A stretch of 64,000 nt of DNA from Bacteroides stercorirosoris (GCF_900142015.1 NZ_FQZN01000008.1:149502-213501); one strand, 5' to 3'; counted from the first letter of the stretch, positions 17,556-26,758 are shown. Translations and numbers: made by a program. Notes: generated from the sequence alone by a model not told the origin.

Positions 17556-17764
17556 TTCAAGGCTGAAAGCCTTTCGTCTTACAGCCCAGGGCAACGCTCT
17601 GGGAATTGAGTAATGTTTATCCCTGCGCCCTGTAAGGGCATAACGGCACGCACCAGCTTTTGCCCTTACAGGGCGTAAGATTGTGGGGGACGATTCATTC
17701 CCAGGGCGTTGCCCCGGGCTGTAAGATGAAAGCCTTTCAGGCTTAGGCTGCGCTAAATTATCAT
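17556..17764. repeat. Long nested palindrome, REP/MITE-like
   Basis: The outer arms are about 45 bases (17561-17605 and 17698-17745) and pair almost fully; both contain CTTACAGCCC and GGGCAACGC. Inside lies a second palindrome with perfect 14-base arms, GCCCTGTAAGGGCA and its complement (near 17627-17640 and 17661-17674). The right side ends in CTAAATTATCAT, the same 12 bases that end the element at 57667-57910; a weaker related sequence lies near 17465-17482. The unit codes for nothing credible and looks like a folded, repetitive intergenic element. Confidence 0.7.
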
Positions 17765-17831
17765 TTGATTCCTTTTTTATCAGTTATGAAGACCTTGCTT
17801 CTTTACTTTGCATGCTTTATAATAAGTAATA

Positions 17832-18013
17832 TAGTGTTGCAGCTGTGTTACAACGTTGCTGCTTATAGTTTGCAGTGACGTTGCATATAGCTTGCAGTGA
17901 CGCTGCATATACTTTGCAGCAATACTGCATATGCTTTGCAGTAACACTGCATATGCTTTGCAGTGACGCTGCATAGGCTTTGCAGTGATACTGTATAGGC
18001 TTTGCAGTGACAG
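17832..18013. repeat. 22-bp-period tandem array, copy 1
   Basis: Six full units and one partial unit of exactly 22 bases run from 17867 to 18013, with consensus GCTTTGCAGTGAYRCTGCATAG. Each unit contains the short inverted repeat GCAG/CTGC. The array is preceded by a 35-base leader (TAGTGTTGCA...) that also precedes the copy at 63809-63909. There are no spacers, so this is not CRISPR. The frame open across it on the minus strand is only a reflection of the repeats. Confidence 0.8.
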
Positions 18014-18201
18014 AAGTGACGATAGCTGACTATCAACACTCATCTTGGTAATTGAAATATATTGTAATATGGGTTCCCACTGCGATAAATATCATTAGAA
18101 AAGTCCTTTTATGCACAATACAGGGGGATTGTCGCATAGTTGCAAAACACGGATTATTTTTCTGATTTACAGCAATGTATATTCAAAAATGGCCTAAAAA
18201 T

Positions 18202-18310
18202 CAGTGCTAACAAATCATTTGTCAGCACTGATAAGCACATTGTCGTCACTGCCTTAAAACCCCGACTGGCAAAGGGTTTGAAGGCTATTAGTGCTGAAGT
18301 GCTGACAAAT
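18202..18310. repeat. Inverted repeat with a third copy of its arm
   Basis: CAGTGCTAACAAAT (18202-18215) and its complement (18217-18230) form a near-perfect hairpin of 14-base arms, with one mismatch and one base between them. GTGCTGACAAAT recurs at 18299-18310. It lies in the 1085-bp gene-free stretch before comEC's 3' end, together with the palindrome and tandem array. The small ORFs here are not convincing. Confidence 0.5.
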
Positions 18311-18405
18311 ATTGAAAAAACTCGATTGAATGACATACTTATTACTAATCACTTTTGTTTCTTTTTGTAGGGATATGAGTCAATTGACGAGGGGACAAGT
18401 ATTTT

Positions 18406-20553
18406 TTATAAATGAATACACAGTGCTCCCCTCTCTTTCAAGGAAATACAGGGAATGGTCAGACGGGAACAGTCTTCCTTGAGAATGTTACTACGATAAT
18501 CAGAAAGGGAAGTGTCCAAAATGACGGTACAAATATTGAATAAAGGAATCAAATCCATTATGCGCCCGTTATAACCTTTAGAAATATATAAATAATCAAT
18601 CGGCAGAGGGTGATTGGAAACCTTATTCCGCCAGCGGGTATCATGAAGCAGGCAGATCCGTTTTCCGGCATAAAAAATGATATGATTGCAGAAAGTGAAA
18701 CCGGAAGTGAAATAATCCGCAATCAGTGTTTGCGGAACTGGCAGATGCTTATGGTTCCAGTGAGGTGCAAGAGCGCGATGCAGACGAGCTATATCCGGCA
18801 GACTATCCGAACAAGCCAACCATGAATGCCCCTCATCCGTAAGACAATGGACAGCAGGACAATTACGAACATTATAGAAAACAATGCTTCTCTGAGGAAT
18901 GGACAAACTGGCTGAAACTGTATGGTAGGTAACCAAAAGGAGCAGAGAACATAGTGCAAGGTATATGCTACGGACAGTACGAACCGCGAAATATCGGAAC
19001 AACAACAAAAGGAAAAGGTAAGAAAGAAAGATTTCCCATACATCAATCCAAAGACCATCCACAGAAGATGCGGGTAACTGTTCTATCCAACGAAGCACTG
19101 TATTCTGAGTTTTCAATAAGGTATTGACTACCGAAGTTAAACAAAGTTGCAGGAAAGGAAAAGGAGTAAGAATAAGCATAAAGACGGCAGAATACAAAAT
19201 CAGACTCACCATAGGAATCACCCATAGGTTTGTCAGCAGAAAATGAGTGGAAAAACGAGAGAAATAAAAAATCACCAAAGGCGCTGTACCCATCTGCGCG
19301 GCAACCGAAACGGTCAGTAATCCCCAGATATAGCGGAGAATACGATGCCGTACGGAAAGTAAATTATAAAGTTTGGGTTGTATCAGCAAGATAGCAGCCA
19401 CTGCGGCAAAGGACAGTTGGAAACCAACATCGAACAGCCAAAGGGGATTATAAAGTAACATCAGAAAAGCTGTAGCAGCAAGCGTATTCAAAGTTAACGG
19501 CTTCTCCGGTTGTAAACAGGAGATGGCTAATAAGGAACACATAATAACAGAACGTACCACAGAAGCTGACAAGCCTGTAAGAAAAGCAAACGCCCACAAA
19601 AACAGGATGATAAGCAAAAGTCCGAAAGGTTTGAAAAAAGCCCACCTCTTCCAGATAAAAGAAAGAAAAATGAACAGCAAGGCATAGAGAAAACCGATAT
19701 GAAGCCCCGAAAGTGCCAGAACATGGCTGGCTCCCGTCACAGAATATGTTTCCAAAATGTCCTCACTCAAATTCTCCTTGTCGCCCACCGTGAGAGCTGA
19801 AAGTACGGCAAGATTATCTCCCCGAAAACCCAAACGACGATATAGCCCCACCACTTCCTCACGATAATCCAAAGCCATCTGCCGGAGGGTACGGGAAGTC
19901 TCATGTTCCACCACCCGCCAATGCCCGCCAGGTACATAAGCAGTAGCACTGCCTCCTTTACGGATAAAGTAGCGTACATAGTCAAACTCATCAGGATTAC
20001 CATTATTAGCAGGAGGCATAAGCCGGGCATGCACCCAAAGTTTATCCCCCCGGTTTAACAGTACCGAAGCGGAATCTTTCGGAAAATACAATAAAGCAGT
20101 ATGAGCATATTCTTTCGTGCGTGTAGCATTATCTCCTACCTTTCCCTCCAAATGAACACGACACAAGACACTCCGTTCTTTCATCTCCGGCTTCTCCCGG
20201 ATGACTGCCTGATAAACCTCCGCCTTATCAGAAAAAAGAAAATCCGTACGGTGCAGCCGTTCCTCCGCCATTCCTGCGCCTAAACCTAAGCAACAAAGAA
20301 AAACAGAAATGCCGTATAACCAATGAAGACGATATTTATTAGAAAAGAAGTACGTAATAAAAAGTAACAAGAAACCTGCCAGACAAGTCCAAACAGGGAA
20401 AAGGGTGAAGGGTAAATCAAGCTGTTCTGACGAAGCGTGCAAAAGACATTCCGTCCGATGATGAAAAAAGTACGCATCCCCGCATATAATACCGCCTGCA
20501 AACGGCATCAAAAGTCGTAAGAAAGGATGTCGTTGCAGGCTGTTAATTATCAA
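18406..20553 (-). CDS. comEC: ComEC/Rec2-family DNA channel protein
   Basis: The product has 715 residues with about ten TM helices. It has an N-terminal DUF4131-like region and the competence core around LSGLHIGFLYALLFIF (about residues 275-290), followed by FLTGLSASVVRS. In Bacillus the family carries single-stranded DNA through the membrane during transformation; in Bacteroides the use is unproven. The C-terminal tail (RNCPAVHCLTDEGHSWLAC) occupies the place of the metallo-beta-lactamase domain, but no HxHxDH signature is seen. It follows rpe by 13 bases and is probably co-transcribed with it. Confidence 0.88.
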   Translation of the reverse strand: MIINSLQRHPFLRLLMPFAGGIICGDAYFFHHRTECLLHASSEQLDLPFTLFPVWTCLAGFLLLFITYFFSNKYRLHWLYGISVFLCCLGLGAGMAEERLHRTDFLFSDKAEVYQAVIREKPEMKERSVLCRVHLEGKVGDNATRTKEYAHTALLYFPKDSASVLLNRGDKLWVHARLMPPANNGNPDEFDYVRYFIRKGGSATAYVPGGHWRVVEHETSRTLRQMALDYREEVVGLYRRLGFRGDNLAVLSALTVGDKENLSEDILETYSVTGASHVLALSGLHIGFLYALLFIFLSFIWKRWAFFKPFGLLLIILFLWAFAFLTGLSASVVRSVIMCSLLAISCLQPEKPLTLNTLAATAFLMLLYNPLWLFDVGFQLSFAAVAAILLIQPKLYNLLSVRHRILRYIWGLLTVSVAAQMGTAPLVIFYFSRFSTHFLLTNLWVIPMVSLILYSAVFMLILTPFPFLQLCLTSVVNTLLKTQNTVLRWIEQLPASSVDGLWIDVWEIFLSYLFLLLLFRYFAVRTVRSIYLALCSLLLLVTYHTVSASLSIPQRSIVFYNVRNCPAVHCLTDEGHSWLACSDSLPDIARLHRALAPHWNHKHLPVPQTLIADYFTSGFTFCNHIIFYAGKRICLLHDTRWRNKVSNHPLPIDYLYISKGYNGRIMDLIPLFNICTVILDTSLSDYRSNILKEDCSRLTIPCISLKERGALCIHL

Positions 20554-20566
20554 CTGAATAGAAGAA

Positions 20567-21217
20567 TTAGAGTTCCTTCAATGAATGTATCATCCTTTCA
20601 GGATCAGGAGCGGCGAAAACGGCACTTCCGGCAACCAGGGCATCTGCACCAGCAGCAATCAGACGTGCCCCTGTCTCCAGATTAACCCCACCGTCCACTT
20701 CAATCAGAGCTTTCGAGCCGGTACTGTCTATCAAAGCACGCAACTCACGCACTTTCCCAACCGTATGTTCTATAAACTTCTGACCGCCGAAACCGGGATT
20801 CACACTCATGAGCAGCACCATATATACGTCCTGGATAATATCTTTCAACATTGACACGGGCGTAGCCGGATTAAGCGTTACGGCAGGCTGCATACCTGCC
20901 TCGCGTATCTGCTGCACCACCCGATGCAGATGCGGACAAGCCTCATAATGCACATTCATGGTATGCGCCCCCAGCGCTTTCACTTCACTAATGAATTTTT
21001 CGGGCTGTACAATCATCAGATGCACATCCAGAGGTTTGGTAGCCATCTTTGCCACATATTTCAATACAGGAAAACCGAAAGAGATATTAGGAACAAACAC
21101 ACCGTCCATAATATCAATGTGGAACCAGTCGGCTTCACTGCGGTTCACCATTTCCAAGTCCTTTGCCAGATAAGCGAAATCTGCGGACAAGATAGAAGGA
21201 GCTATGATTGGTTTCAT
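20567..21217 (-). CDS. rpe: Ribulose-phosphate 3-epimerase
   Basis: The product has 216 residues, the usual size of this TIM barrel. Visible signatures are APSILSADF at the N-terminus, FHIDIMDGVFVPNISFG (metal-binding His and catalytic Asp), DVHLMI, MSVNPGFGGQ and EVDGGV. It interconverts ribulose 5-phosphate and xylulose 5-phosphate in the pentose phosphate pathway. It sits just before comEC on the same strand. Confidence 0.96.
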   Translation of the reverse strand: MKPIIAPSILSADFAYLAKDLEMVNRSEADWFHIDIMDGVFVPNISFGFPVLKYVAKMATKPLDVHLMIVQPEKFISEVKALGAHTMNVHYEACPHLHRVVQQIREAGMQPAVTLNPATPVSMLKDIIQDVYMVLLMSVNPGFGGQKFIEHTVGKVRELRALIDSTGSKALIEVDGGVNLETGARLIAAGADALVAGSAVFAAPDPERMIHSLKEL

Positions 21218-21280
21218 AATACACTACATTTTACAGGTCATACATAGTTATAACGTACAAATGTAGACAAAAGATTTCAT

Positions 21281-21466
21281 TCATCCTAATATAATTCCCT
21301 GTAAGCCCTGCGGAAGCTGAGGTTCCACCCGATAGTTACGGGCAAAGCTACGGAGAAAGGCAAGGGTCTTTTCAGAAGGTTGCGGACGTTCTCCTGACAC
21401 AGGAGCAGCAGAACTGCGTACTTTGACGGATGAAGAAGCAAAAGAAGGAGTAGTTTTTTTATTCAT
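21281..21466 (-). CDS. Small conserved hypothetical protein
   Basis: The product has 61 residues. The N-terminal half is Ser/Pro/Lys-rich and probably disordered. The C-terminal half, PSEKTLAFLRSFARNYRVE...LPQGLQGIILG, resembles the tail of small uncharacterised proteins I recall from Bacteroides. It lies 63 bases before rpe on the same strand. No function can be given. Confidence 0.6.
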   Translation of the reverse strand: MNKKTTPSFASSSVKVRSSAAPVSGERPQPSEKTLAFLRSFARNYRVEPQLPQGLQGIILG

Positions 21467-21608
21467 AGGCCTATCAAATTAAAAATTAAATGTTGAGGTC
21501 ACCGGCTGCCCGTTATGAAATGGGAGTCTCTTTATATAATAAGAACGGGAGAGAAAGGGAAATAGTATACAGGAAATTATAAAAAAACATGAGATATGTA
21601 AACAAAGC

Positions 21609-21643
21609 AACCCAGGATGATGTAGTGACACCATACCCGGGTT
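21609..21643 (-). terminator. Probable terminator after the DUF4840-like gene
   Basis: On the minus strand AACCCGGG... pairs imperfectly with ...CCTGGGTT around a short loop, followed by GCTTTGTTT. It lies 26 bases after the lipoprotein stop codon. Confidence 0.5.
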
Positions 21644-21668
21644 CTTTTACTGATCGAGATGAAATAAT

Positions 21669-22304
21669 TTATTTCGTTTTGGCTAAATCAAATGAGAAAG
21701 TAGTGACGGGAAGTTCAAAAGGTTCACCATTCACTTTTACCGCTGTCACCTGAAGTTTGAAAGCCAATTTGTCGCCGGTATAAGCAAAAGTAGCTGCCTC
21801 AGAAGCCGCAACTGTCACTTCCACTTTCAAATCAGGAGCTTCTTCCTCTCCTTCACCTTCAGCGGTTTCTTCCGTCGGAAAGTTGATTTCAAGAACTAAA
21901 GGTTCGGTAGTAAGCGCCATATTAATGGCAGTTTTATCATCATTAAAGGTCGGCGTGTACTTCATTTTATAGCTAACATCGCCTACTGCTTCAATGATTC
22001 CGGAAGCTGCTTCCTCACCCACAATGGATGTTATCAATTCCGCTACCGGAAACTTCTCAAATACGACTTCGTCTTTTGTTACTTCTGCGGTAACAGTCGT
22101 ACCTCCGGGCGTTTCTTCACCTTCTTCCGTTGCCGGAGCTACAACAATGGTTTCCATTGTTCCGGTATACTTACCTACTACGTCAGTCAATGCGGGAGAG
22201 TTTGGGTTAGGTTCGTCATCGTCATCACAAGAAGTAAATGTGGTTACCAGGCCAAAGGCCATTACAAGAAACATGAAACGCTTTAGATAGTGTACTTTTT
22301 CCAT
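21669..22304 (-). CDS. DUF4840-like surface lipoprotein
   Basis: The product has 211 residues with a lipobox followed directly by acidic residues, TSCDDDDEP. Acidic residues after the lipid-bearing Cys are the Bacteroidetes signal for export to the cell surface. The rest is beta-rich with low-complexity Glu/Gly stretches (EGEGEEEAPDLK), resembling the uncharacterised DUF4840 proteins. It lies 139 bases after the ECF sigma factor gene on the same strand and could be under its control, which is inference. Confidence 0.7.
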   Translation of the reverse strand: MEKVHYLKRFMFLVMAFGLVTTFTSCDDDDEPNPNSPALTDVVGKYTGTMETIVVAPATEEGEETPGGTTVTAEVTKDEVVFEKFPVAELITSIVGEEAASGIIEAVGDVSYKMKYTPTFNDDKTAINMALTTEPLVLEINFPTEETAEGEGEEEAPDLKVEVTVAASEAATFAYTGDKLAFKLQVTAVKVNGEPFELPVTTFSFDLAKTK

Positions 22305-22443
22305 GACATAAAAATTTTAGTCTAGTTTGATAAATAAATTAATAATTCACATAATTAAGGTTGTACGTACATTAGGTTAAATGCAGTATATTGCATAAAT
22401 ACTGCATCACGAAAAGGAAAAAGCTTGTTAAAGGATGTATTTT

Positions 22444-23037
22444 TCAGTCCACGGTCAGGGCTATTCCATGCTTCTCCGCCATCCGGCGCAGGTTCAATAT
22501 AGCATAGCGCATCCGCCCCAAAGAAGTATTGATGCTGACTCCCGTCATCTCTGCTATCTCTTTGAAACTGAGGTCTTGATAAAAGCGCATATGTACCACT
22601 TCGCGCTGCTCGTCCGGCAGATGTCTCATCAGGCGGCGTACATCTGCAAGAATCTGATGATTCACAATTTCAGATTCGACCGTTCCTTCGGAAAGACGGA
22701 TATTATTCAGTAAATTCCGTTCTTCTTCATCACAGGATACCAGATTTTCCTGTTTTTCCTGACGGAAACAGTCAATAATGAGATTATGGGCAATGCGTGT
22801 CAGCCAGGCAGGGAATTTACCGTTTTCATTGTAACGTCCCTGCTGAATAGTGATGATAGCTTTCGTGAAAGTCTCCTGAAAGATGTCCTCTGCCAGTTCT
22901 TCATTGCGTACAGTATAATAGATGTACGCATAAAGACGGTCTTTATAACGGTTCAACAGGATATCGAATGCTTCGTTGTTGCCTTGTGCATAAAGCACTA
23001 CTAACGTTTCGTCAGCAGCATTTGCTTGTATTTTCAT
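22444..23037 (-). CDS. ECF-type RNA polymerase sigma factor
   Basis: The product has 197 residues. Sigma region 2 is clear (RYKDRLYAYIYYTVRNEELAEDIFQETF), and region 4 follows (LPDEQREVVHMRFYQDLSFKEIAEMTGVS) with its HTH. There is no region 3, as in ECF factors. No anti-sigma (FecR-like) gene follows, unlike many Bacteroides ECF factors paired with SusC/D systems. The 226 bases upstream toward fmt contain no feature I recognise. Confidence 0.93.
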   Translation of the reverse strand: MKIQANAADETLVVLYAQGNNEAFDILLNRYKDRLYAYIYYTVRNEELAEDIFQETFTKAIITIQQGRYNENGKFPAWLTRIAHNLIIDCFRQEKQENLVSCDEEERNLLNNIRLSEGTVESEIVNHQILADVRRLMRHLPDEQREVVHMRFYQDLSFKEIAEMTGVSINTSLGRMRYAILNLRRMAEKHGIALTVD

Positions 23038-23263
23038 TACGTGTGTTTTTTAGTTTTCAGCGTAATGTATTCCGATAGGCATTCGATGTTTTAGGAGTTA
23101 ATAATATGCAAAGAAAAGAAATATTTGGGAAAAGAGCAAGAGCTATAAAGGATAATTTAGTTGACAAGGGAAGAAGTTGGCAAAGGGCTGCGCTGTATTC
23201 ACTGTAATCATTCATCATGACCTTGTTTTCTCGTCCCCTTATTCCCTTATCAACCTGCCAATC

Positions 23264-24232
23264 TCACGCCATCCGAAACTCTTCCGTCAATCGGAAACCA
23301 CGCAAAAGTTCATCTGTTCTCAGCCGTTTCTTACCCGGCAGCTGTAAAGCATGGATACCAATAAAACCGTCTGTTGCAGCTATGTGGATATAACTTTTAC
23401 CATCCGTCAGCAAAGTGCCGGGAGTAAATTGGTGAGCTTTGATTATCTTTTCCGTCTCAAATATCTTCATAACCACCGCCTCGCCGTCAGGCTGAACCAA
23501 CTCCGACCATGCAGCAGGATAAGGAGACAAACCACGTATAAAGTCATAAATACGTTTCACCGGCTGGTTCCAGTCAATGCGGCAAGTTTCTTTAAAAATC
23601 TTCGGCGCAGGGCGCAATTCACCAACGACAGCCATTTCTTCCTGCGGAATAGGTTTCACCGCATCACTCAAGATAGCATCCACAGTTTCGGTCACCAACT
23701 TTCCACCAAGCATCATCAGCTTATCATGCACTATGCCCACATTGTCTGTATCGGCAATAGGAATCCGCACCTGCTGGATAACTTCGCCTGTATCAATCTC
23801 ATGGCGCAGAAAGAAAGTCGTGATACCCGTTTCCGTATCACCATTGATAACCGCCCAGTTGATGGGTGCAGCACCCCTGTATTGAGGCAAAAGGGAAGCA
23901 TGAAGATTGAATGTTCCCAAACGTGGCATATTCCATACCACCTCGGGCAACATGCGAAAAGCAACCACTATCTGTAAGTCAGCTTTCCAGTCGCGCAAAG
24001 CCTGAACAAAAGCCTCATCTTTCAGCTTCTCCGGCTGCAACAAGGGAAGATTCTGTTCAAGTGCATACTGTTTCACAGGAGAGAACTGGAGCTTATGTCC
24101 CCGTCCTGCCGGTTTATCAGGCATGGTGATAACACCCACTACATTATATCCACCCTCTACCAAACAACGCAAAGCCTCCACTGCAAAGTCGGGAGTACCC
24201 ATATAAACTATCCGCAAATCTTCTTTCTTCAT
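23264..24232 (-). CDS. fmt: Methionyl-tRNA formyltransferase
   Basis: From MKKEDLRIVYMGTPDFA the product has 322 residues; the in-frame ATG at 24244 adds only MNEM. Signatures are the N-terminal MGTPDFA, the 10-formyl-THF site in FNLHASLLPQYRGAAPINWA and NGDTETGITTFF, and a C-terminal OB-like domain. It formylates initiator Met-tRNA. It follows the ClC gene by 14-26 bases and is likely in one operon with it and the YrdC/Sua5 gene. Confidence 0.97.
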   Translation of the reverse strand: MKKEDLRIVYMGTPDFAVEALRCLVEGGYNVVGVITMPDKPAGRGHKLQFSPVKQYALEQNLPLLQPEKLKDEAFVQALRDWKADLQIVVAFRMLPEVVWNMPRLGTFNLHASLLPQYRGAAPINWAVINGDTETGITTFFLRHEIDTGEVIQQVRIPIADTDNVGIVHDKLMMLGGKLVTETVDAILSDAVKPIPQEEMAVVGELRPAPKIFKETCRIDWNQPVKRIYDFIRGLSPYPAAWSELVQPDGEAVVMKIFETEKIIKAHQFTPGTLLTDGKSYIHIAATDGFIGIHALQLPGKKRLRTDELLRGFRLTEEFRMA

Positions 24233-24258
24233 CATTTCATTCACAATTTACAATGTAC

Positions 24259-26049
24259 TTAGTCTTCTGAAAAATGTACCAACACCTGACGGTAAGAATT
24301 GAATATCTTCGATTTGGAAACAAATCCCAGATAATGTCCTTCTTCATCCACCACAGGAAGATTCCACGCTTGCGTATCATCAAAGGTACGCATTACCTGT
24401 TCCATACTGTCCGTATCATACAGGCGAGCCGGAATGGCTGTCATCAACTTGCCCACCGTGAAACGATGATACAACTCCTGGCGGAACATAATGTTCCGGA
24501 TATCATCCAGAATCACAATGCCAATCAAGATTCCGGTCTTATCCGTCACGGGGAATATATTGCGGCGGGAAGCAGAAATAGCCTTTACCAACTCACCCAA
24601 GTCCATTTCCGGATGAACGACTACGAAATCCTTTTCCACCACATTTTCCACTTTCATCAGTGTCAGTACCGCTTTATCCTTATGATGTGTCAGCAACTCA
24701 CCTTTCTTCGCCAAACGCATGGAATAGATACTATGAGGCTCAAAAACAATAATCGTCAGATAAGAACTGGCGGCCACAATCATCAACGGCAGGAAAAGGT
24801 CATATCCCCCGGTCAGCTCGGCTATGAGAAAGACTCCCGTCAACGGGGCATGCATGACGCCACTCATTACGCCCGCCATTCCCATCAGGGCGAAGTTCTT
24901 TTCGGGCAAATAATAAGAGAAATCGAATTTATTGCTGAAAAAAGCAAAGACGAAACCGGCAATACATCCCAGATACAGAGAGGGTGCAAAGATACCGCCA
25001 CAACCGCCACCGCCATTCGTAGCACTGGATGCAAAGACCTTGAAAAGGATAATCAGCATCAGATAGAGCAACAGCAAGTTACCATGCCCATAGAAGAATG
25101 AATTGTTCATCACCGTATCCCAATCGGCATTGGAAGTACCGTTCAACAATAACTCGATGGTATCGTAACCTTCACCGTAGAGCGGAGGAAAGAGGAAAAT
25201 CAATATACTCAACATAACTCCTCCCAAAGCCAATTTCTGATAAGGGCCTTTCAACTTACCGAACACCCCTTCTACCGAATTCATGGCACGGGTAAAGTAA
25301 AGTGAAACCAAACCGCAGAAGATCCCCAACATGATAACGTAAGGAATACGTTCCATTTCGAATGCCTGGTCGAGATGGAATTTGAACATAGCTTCCGTAC
25401 CGGTAGTGATATAAGACACGGTAGCGGCAGTCACCGCAGAAATCAATAACGGGAGTAAAGAAGTCATAGTCAGGTCTATCATCAGCACTTCCAACGTGAA
25501 TACCAATCCGGCAATAGGCGCCTTGAAGATACCGGCAATAGCACCGGCAGCACCACAGCCTACCAGCAGCATCAGTGTACGATGCTCCATCTTGAAGACA
25601 CTTCCCAAGTTGGAACCGATAGCCGATCCCGTCAGCACAATAGGCGCCTCCGCTCCTACCGAACCACCGAAACCGATGGTTATGGAGCTGGCAATCACAG
25701 ACGACCACGTATTATGCCGCTTGATCCGTCCCTGCCTCCGGGAAATCGCATAAAGGATTTTGGTTACTCCGTGACTGATATCGTCCTTCACCACATAGCG
25801 CACGAACAATCCTGCCAGAAAAATACCTACCACCGGATAAACCAGATAAAGGTAGTTAGCTTCCGTCGTATTGAAATTATTCGTCAGAAAATTCTGTATC
25901 CAATGTATCAGCATCTTCAGTATCAAGGCGGTAATTGCCGTAAATATACCTACCAGAAAGCTGAGTATCAGAATAAATTGCTTTTCCTTAATATTTTTCT
26001 CGCGCCATAATAGGAAACGCTGAAACAAACTTCTCTTCTCTTTTTCCAT
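24259..26049 (-). CDS. ClC-family chloride channel or antiporter with CBS pair
   Basis: The product has 596 residues. About ten TM helices hold the ClC signatures GSVGAEAPIVLTG (the GxExP motif with the gating Glu) and GGGGCGGIFAPSLYLG. The usual GSGIP motif is altered to SHGVT. Two CBS domains occupy about residues 460-590 and probably bind adenine nucleotides to set activity. It lies 65 bases after the YrdC/Sua5 gene. Confidence 0.93.
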   Translation of the reverse strand: MEKEKRSLFQRFLLWREKNIKEKQFILILSFLVGIFTAITALILKMLIHWIQNFLTNNFNTTEANYLYLVYPVVGIFLAGLFVRYVVKDDISHGVTKILYAISRRQGRIKRHNTWSSVIASSITIGFGGSVGAEAPIVLTGSAIGSNLGSVFKMEHRTLMLLVGCGAAGAIAGIFKAPIAGLVFTLEVLMIDLTMTSLLPLLISAVTAATVSYITTGTEAMFKFHLDQAFEMERIPYVIMLGIFCGLVSLYFTRAMNSVEGVFGKLKGPYQKLALGGVMLSILIFLFPPLYGEGYDTIELLLNGTSNADWDTVMNNSFFYGHGNLLLLYLMLIILFKVFASSATNGGGGCGGIFAPSLYLGCIAGFVFAFFSNKFDFSYYLPEKNFALMGMAGVMSGVMHAPLTGVFLIAELTGGYDLFLPLMIVAASSYLTIIVFEPHSIYSMRLAKKGELLTHHKDKAVLTLMKVENVVEKDFVVVHPEMDLGELVKAISASRRNIFPVTDKTGILIGIVILDDIRNIMFRQELYHRFTVGKLMTAIPARLYDTDSMEQVMRTFDDTQAWNLPVVDEEGHYLGFVSKSKIFNSYRQVLVHFSED

Positions 26050-26114
26050 TATACCTATTTATATACCCTTATCCTGACAAACCGGACGAAGGCAGCTGCC
26101 TGAAGCAGCATCAT

Positions 26115-26678
26115 TTATTCGCGTATGATTTTTATAACGCCTCCCTTATCCAGCTTGATGATACTGGATGGTTTCGGATGTCCTGCTTCATCCTGGCGAT
26201 ACCCCACTACATAGTCTACCAAAGACTTAAGTTCTTCTGTGATTTCACTGAAATTTGCCGGTGAAGGTTGTCCGCTGACATTAGCGGATGTAGAAACAAT
26301 TGCCTTGCGGAATTGTTGGCAAAGACGTTTCGAGAACTCCTCATTCGTCACCCGGATACCCACGCTGCCGTCTTCGGCGAGCAAGTTGGGAGCCAGATTG
26401 CGTGCACCGGAATAGATGATGGTCAGCGGTTTGTCTGCGACCTCAATCAAATCCCAGGCCACTTCCGGCACATCCTGCACATAGAAGTCCACCTTTACGG
26501 CAGAATCGACCAATACCAGCATCGCCTTGCTGTCCGAGCGCTGCTTAATCTCATACACGCGCCGCACAGCTTCCTCGTTAGTGGCGTCACAACCAATGCC
26601 CCAAATGGTGTCGGTGGGGTACAGAATGACTCCGCCTTCGTTCATCACCTGACAGGCTTTTTTAATATCTTCTATCAT
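26115..26678 (-). CDS. tsaC: Threonylcarbamoyl-AMP synthase (Sua5/YrdC/TsaC family)
   Basis: From the ATG at 26678 (MIEDIKKACQVMNEGG) the product has 187 residues; the longer frame runs through the promoter and adds an unlikely tail. Signatures are YPTDTIWGIGCDA, the basic region IKQRSDSKAMLVLV, and SANVSGQPSPANF. It makes threonylcarbamoyl-AMP for the t6A37 modification of tRNA. A divergent promoter with the thioesterase gene lies just upstream. Confidence 0.93.
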   Translation of the reverse strand: MIEDIKKACQVMNEGGVILYPTDTIWGIGCDATNEEAVRRVYEIKQRSDSKAMLVLVDSAVKVDFYVQDVPEVAWDLIEVADKPLTIIYSGARNLAPNLLAEDGSVGIRVTNEEFSKRLCQQFRKAIVSTSANVSGQPSPANFSEITEELKSLVDYVVGYRQDEAGHPKPSSIIKLDKGGVIKIIRE

Positions 26679-26709
26679 TTCTTGGTGTATAAATACAGTG
26701 ATTAACACG

Positions 26710-26726
26710 CAAAAGTACTATTTTTG
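26710..26726. promoter_or_regulatory. Divergent promoter pair (tsaC and thioesterase)
   Basis: TACTTTTG on the minus strand (26710-26717) serves tsaC, and TATTTTTG on the plus strand (26719-26726) serves the thioesterase gene. The two TAnnTTTG boxes are one base apart and would compete for polymerase. Confidence 0.6.
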
Positions 26727-26758
26727 CACGGATTAATAGAAAAGTTTAAGAGAAAACA

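Noticed and set aside
17867..18013. CRISPR-like array
   Set aside because: The 22-base units follow each other without unique spacers, and no cas genes are present.
17780..18043. An 87-residue minus-strand ORF
   Set aside because: Its protein only mirrors the 22-bp repeats (QRHCKAYA-type) and has no independent support.
18140..18370. A 76-residue ORF
   Set aside because: It crosses an inverted repeat, has no recognisable domain and no supported start.
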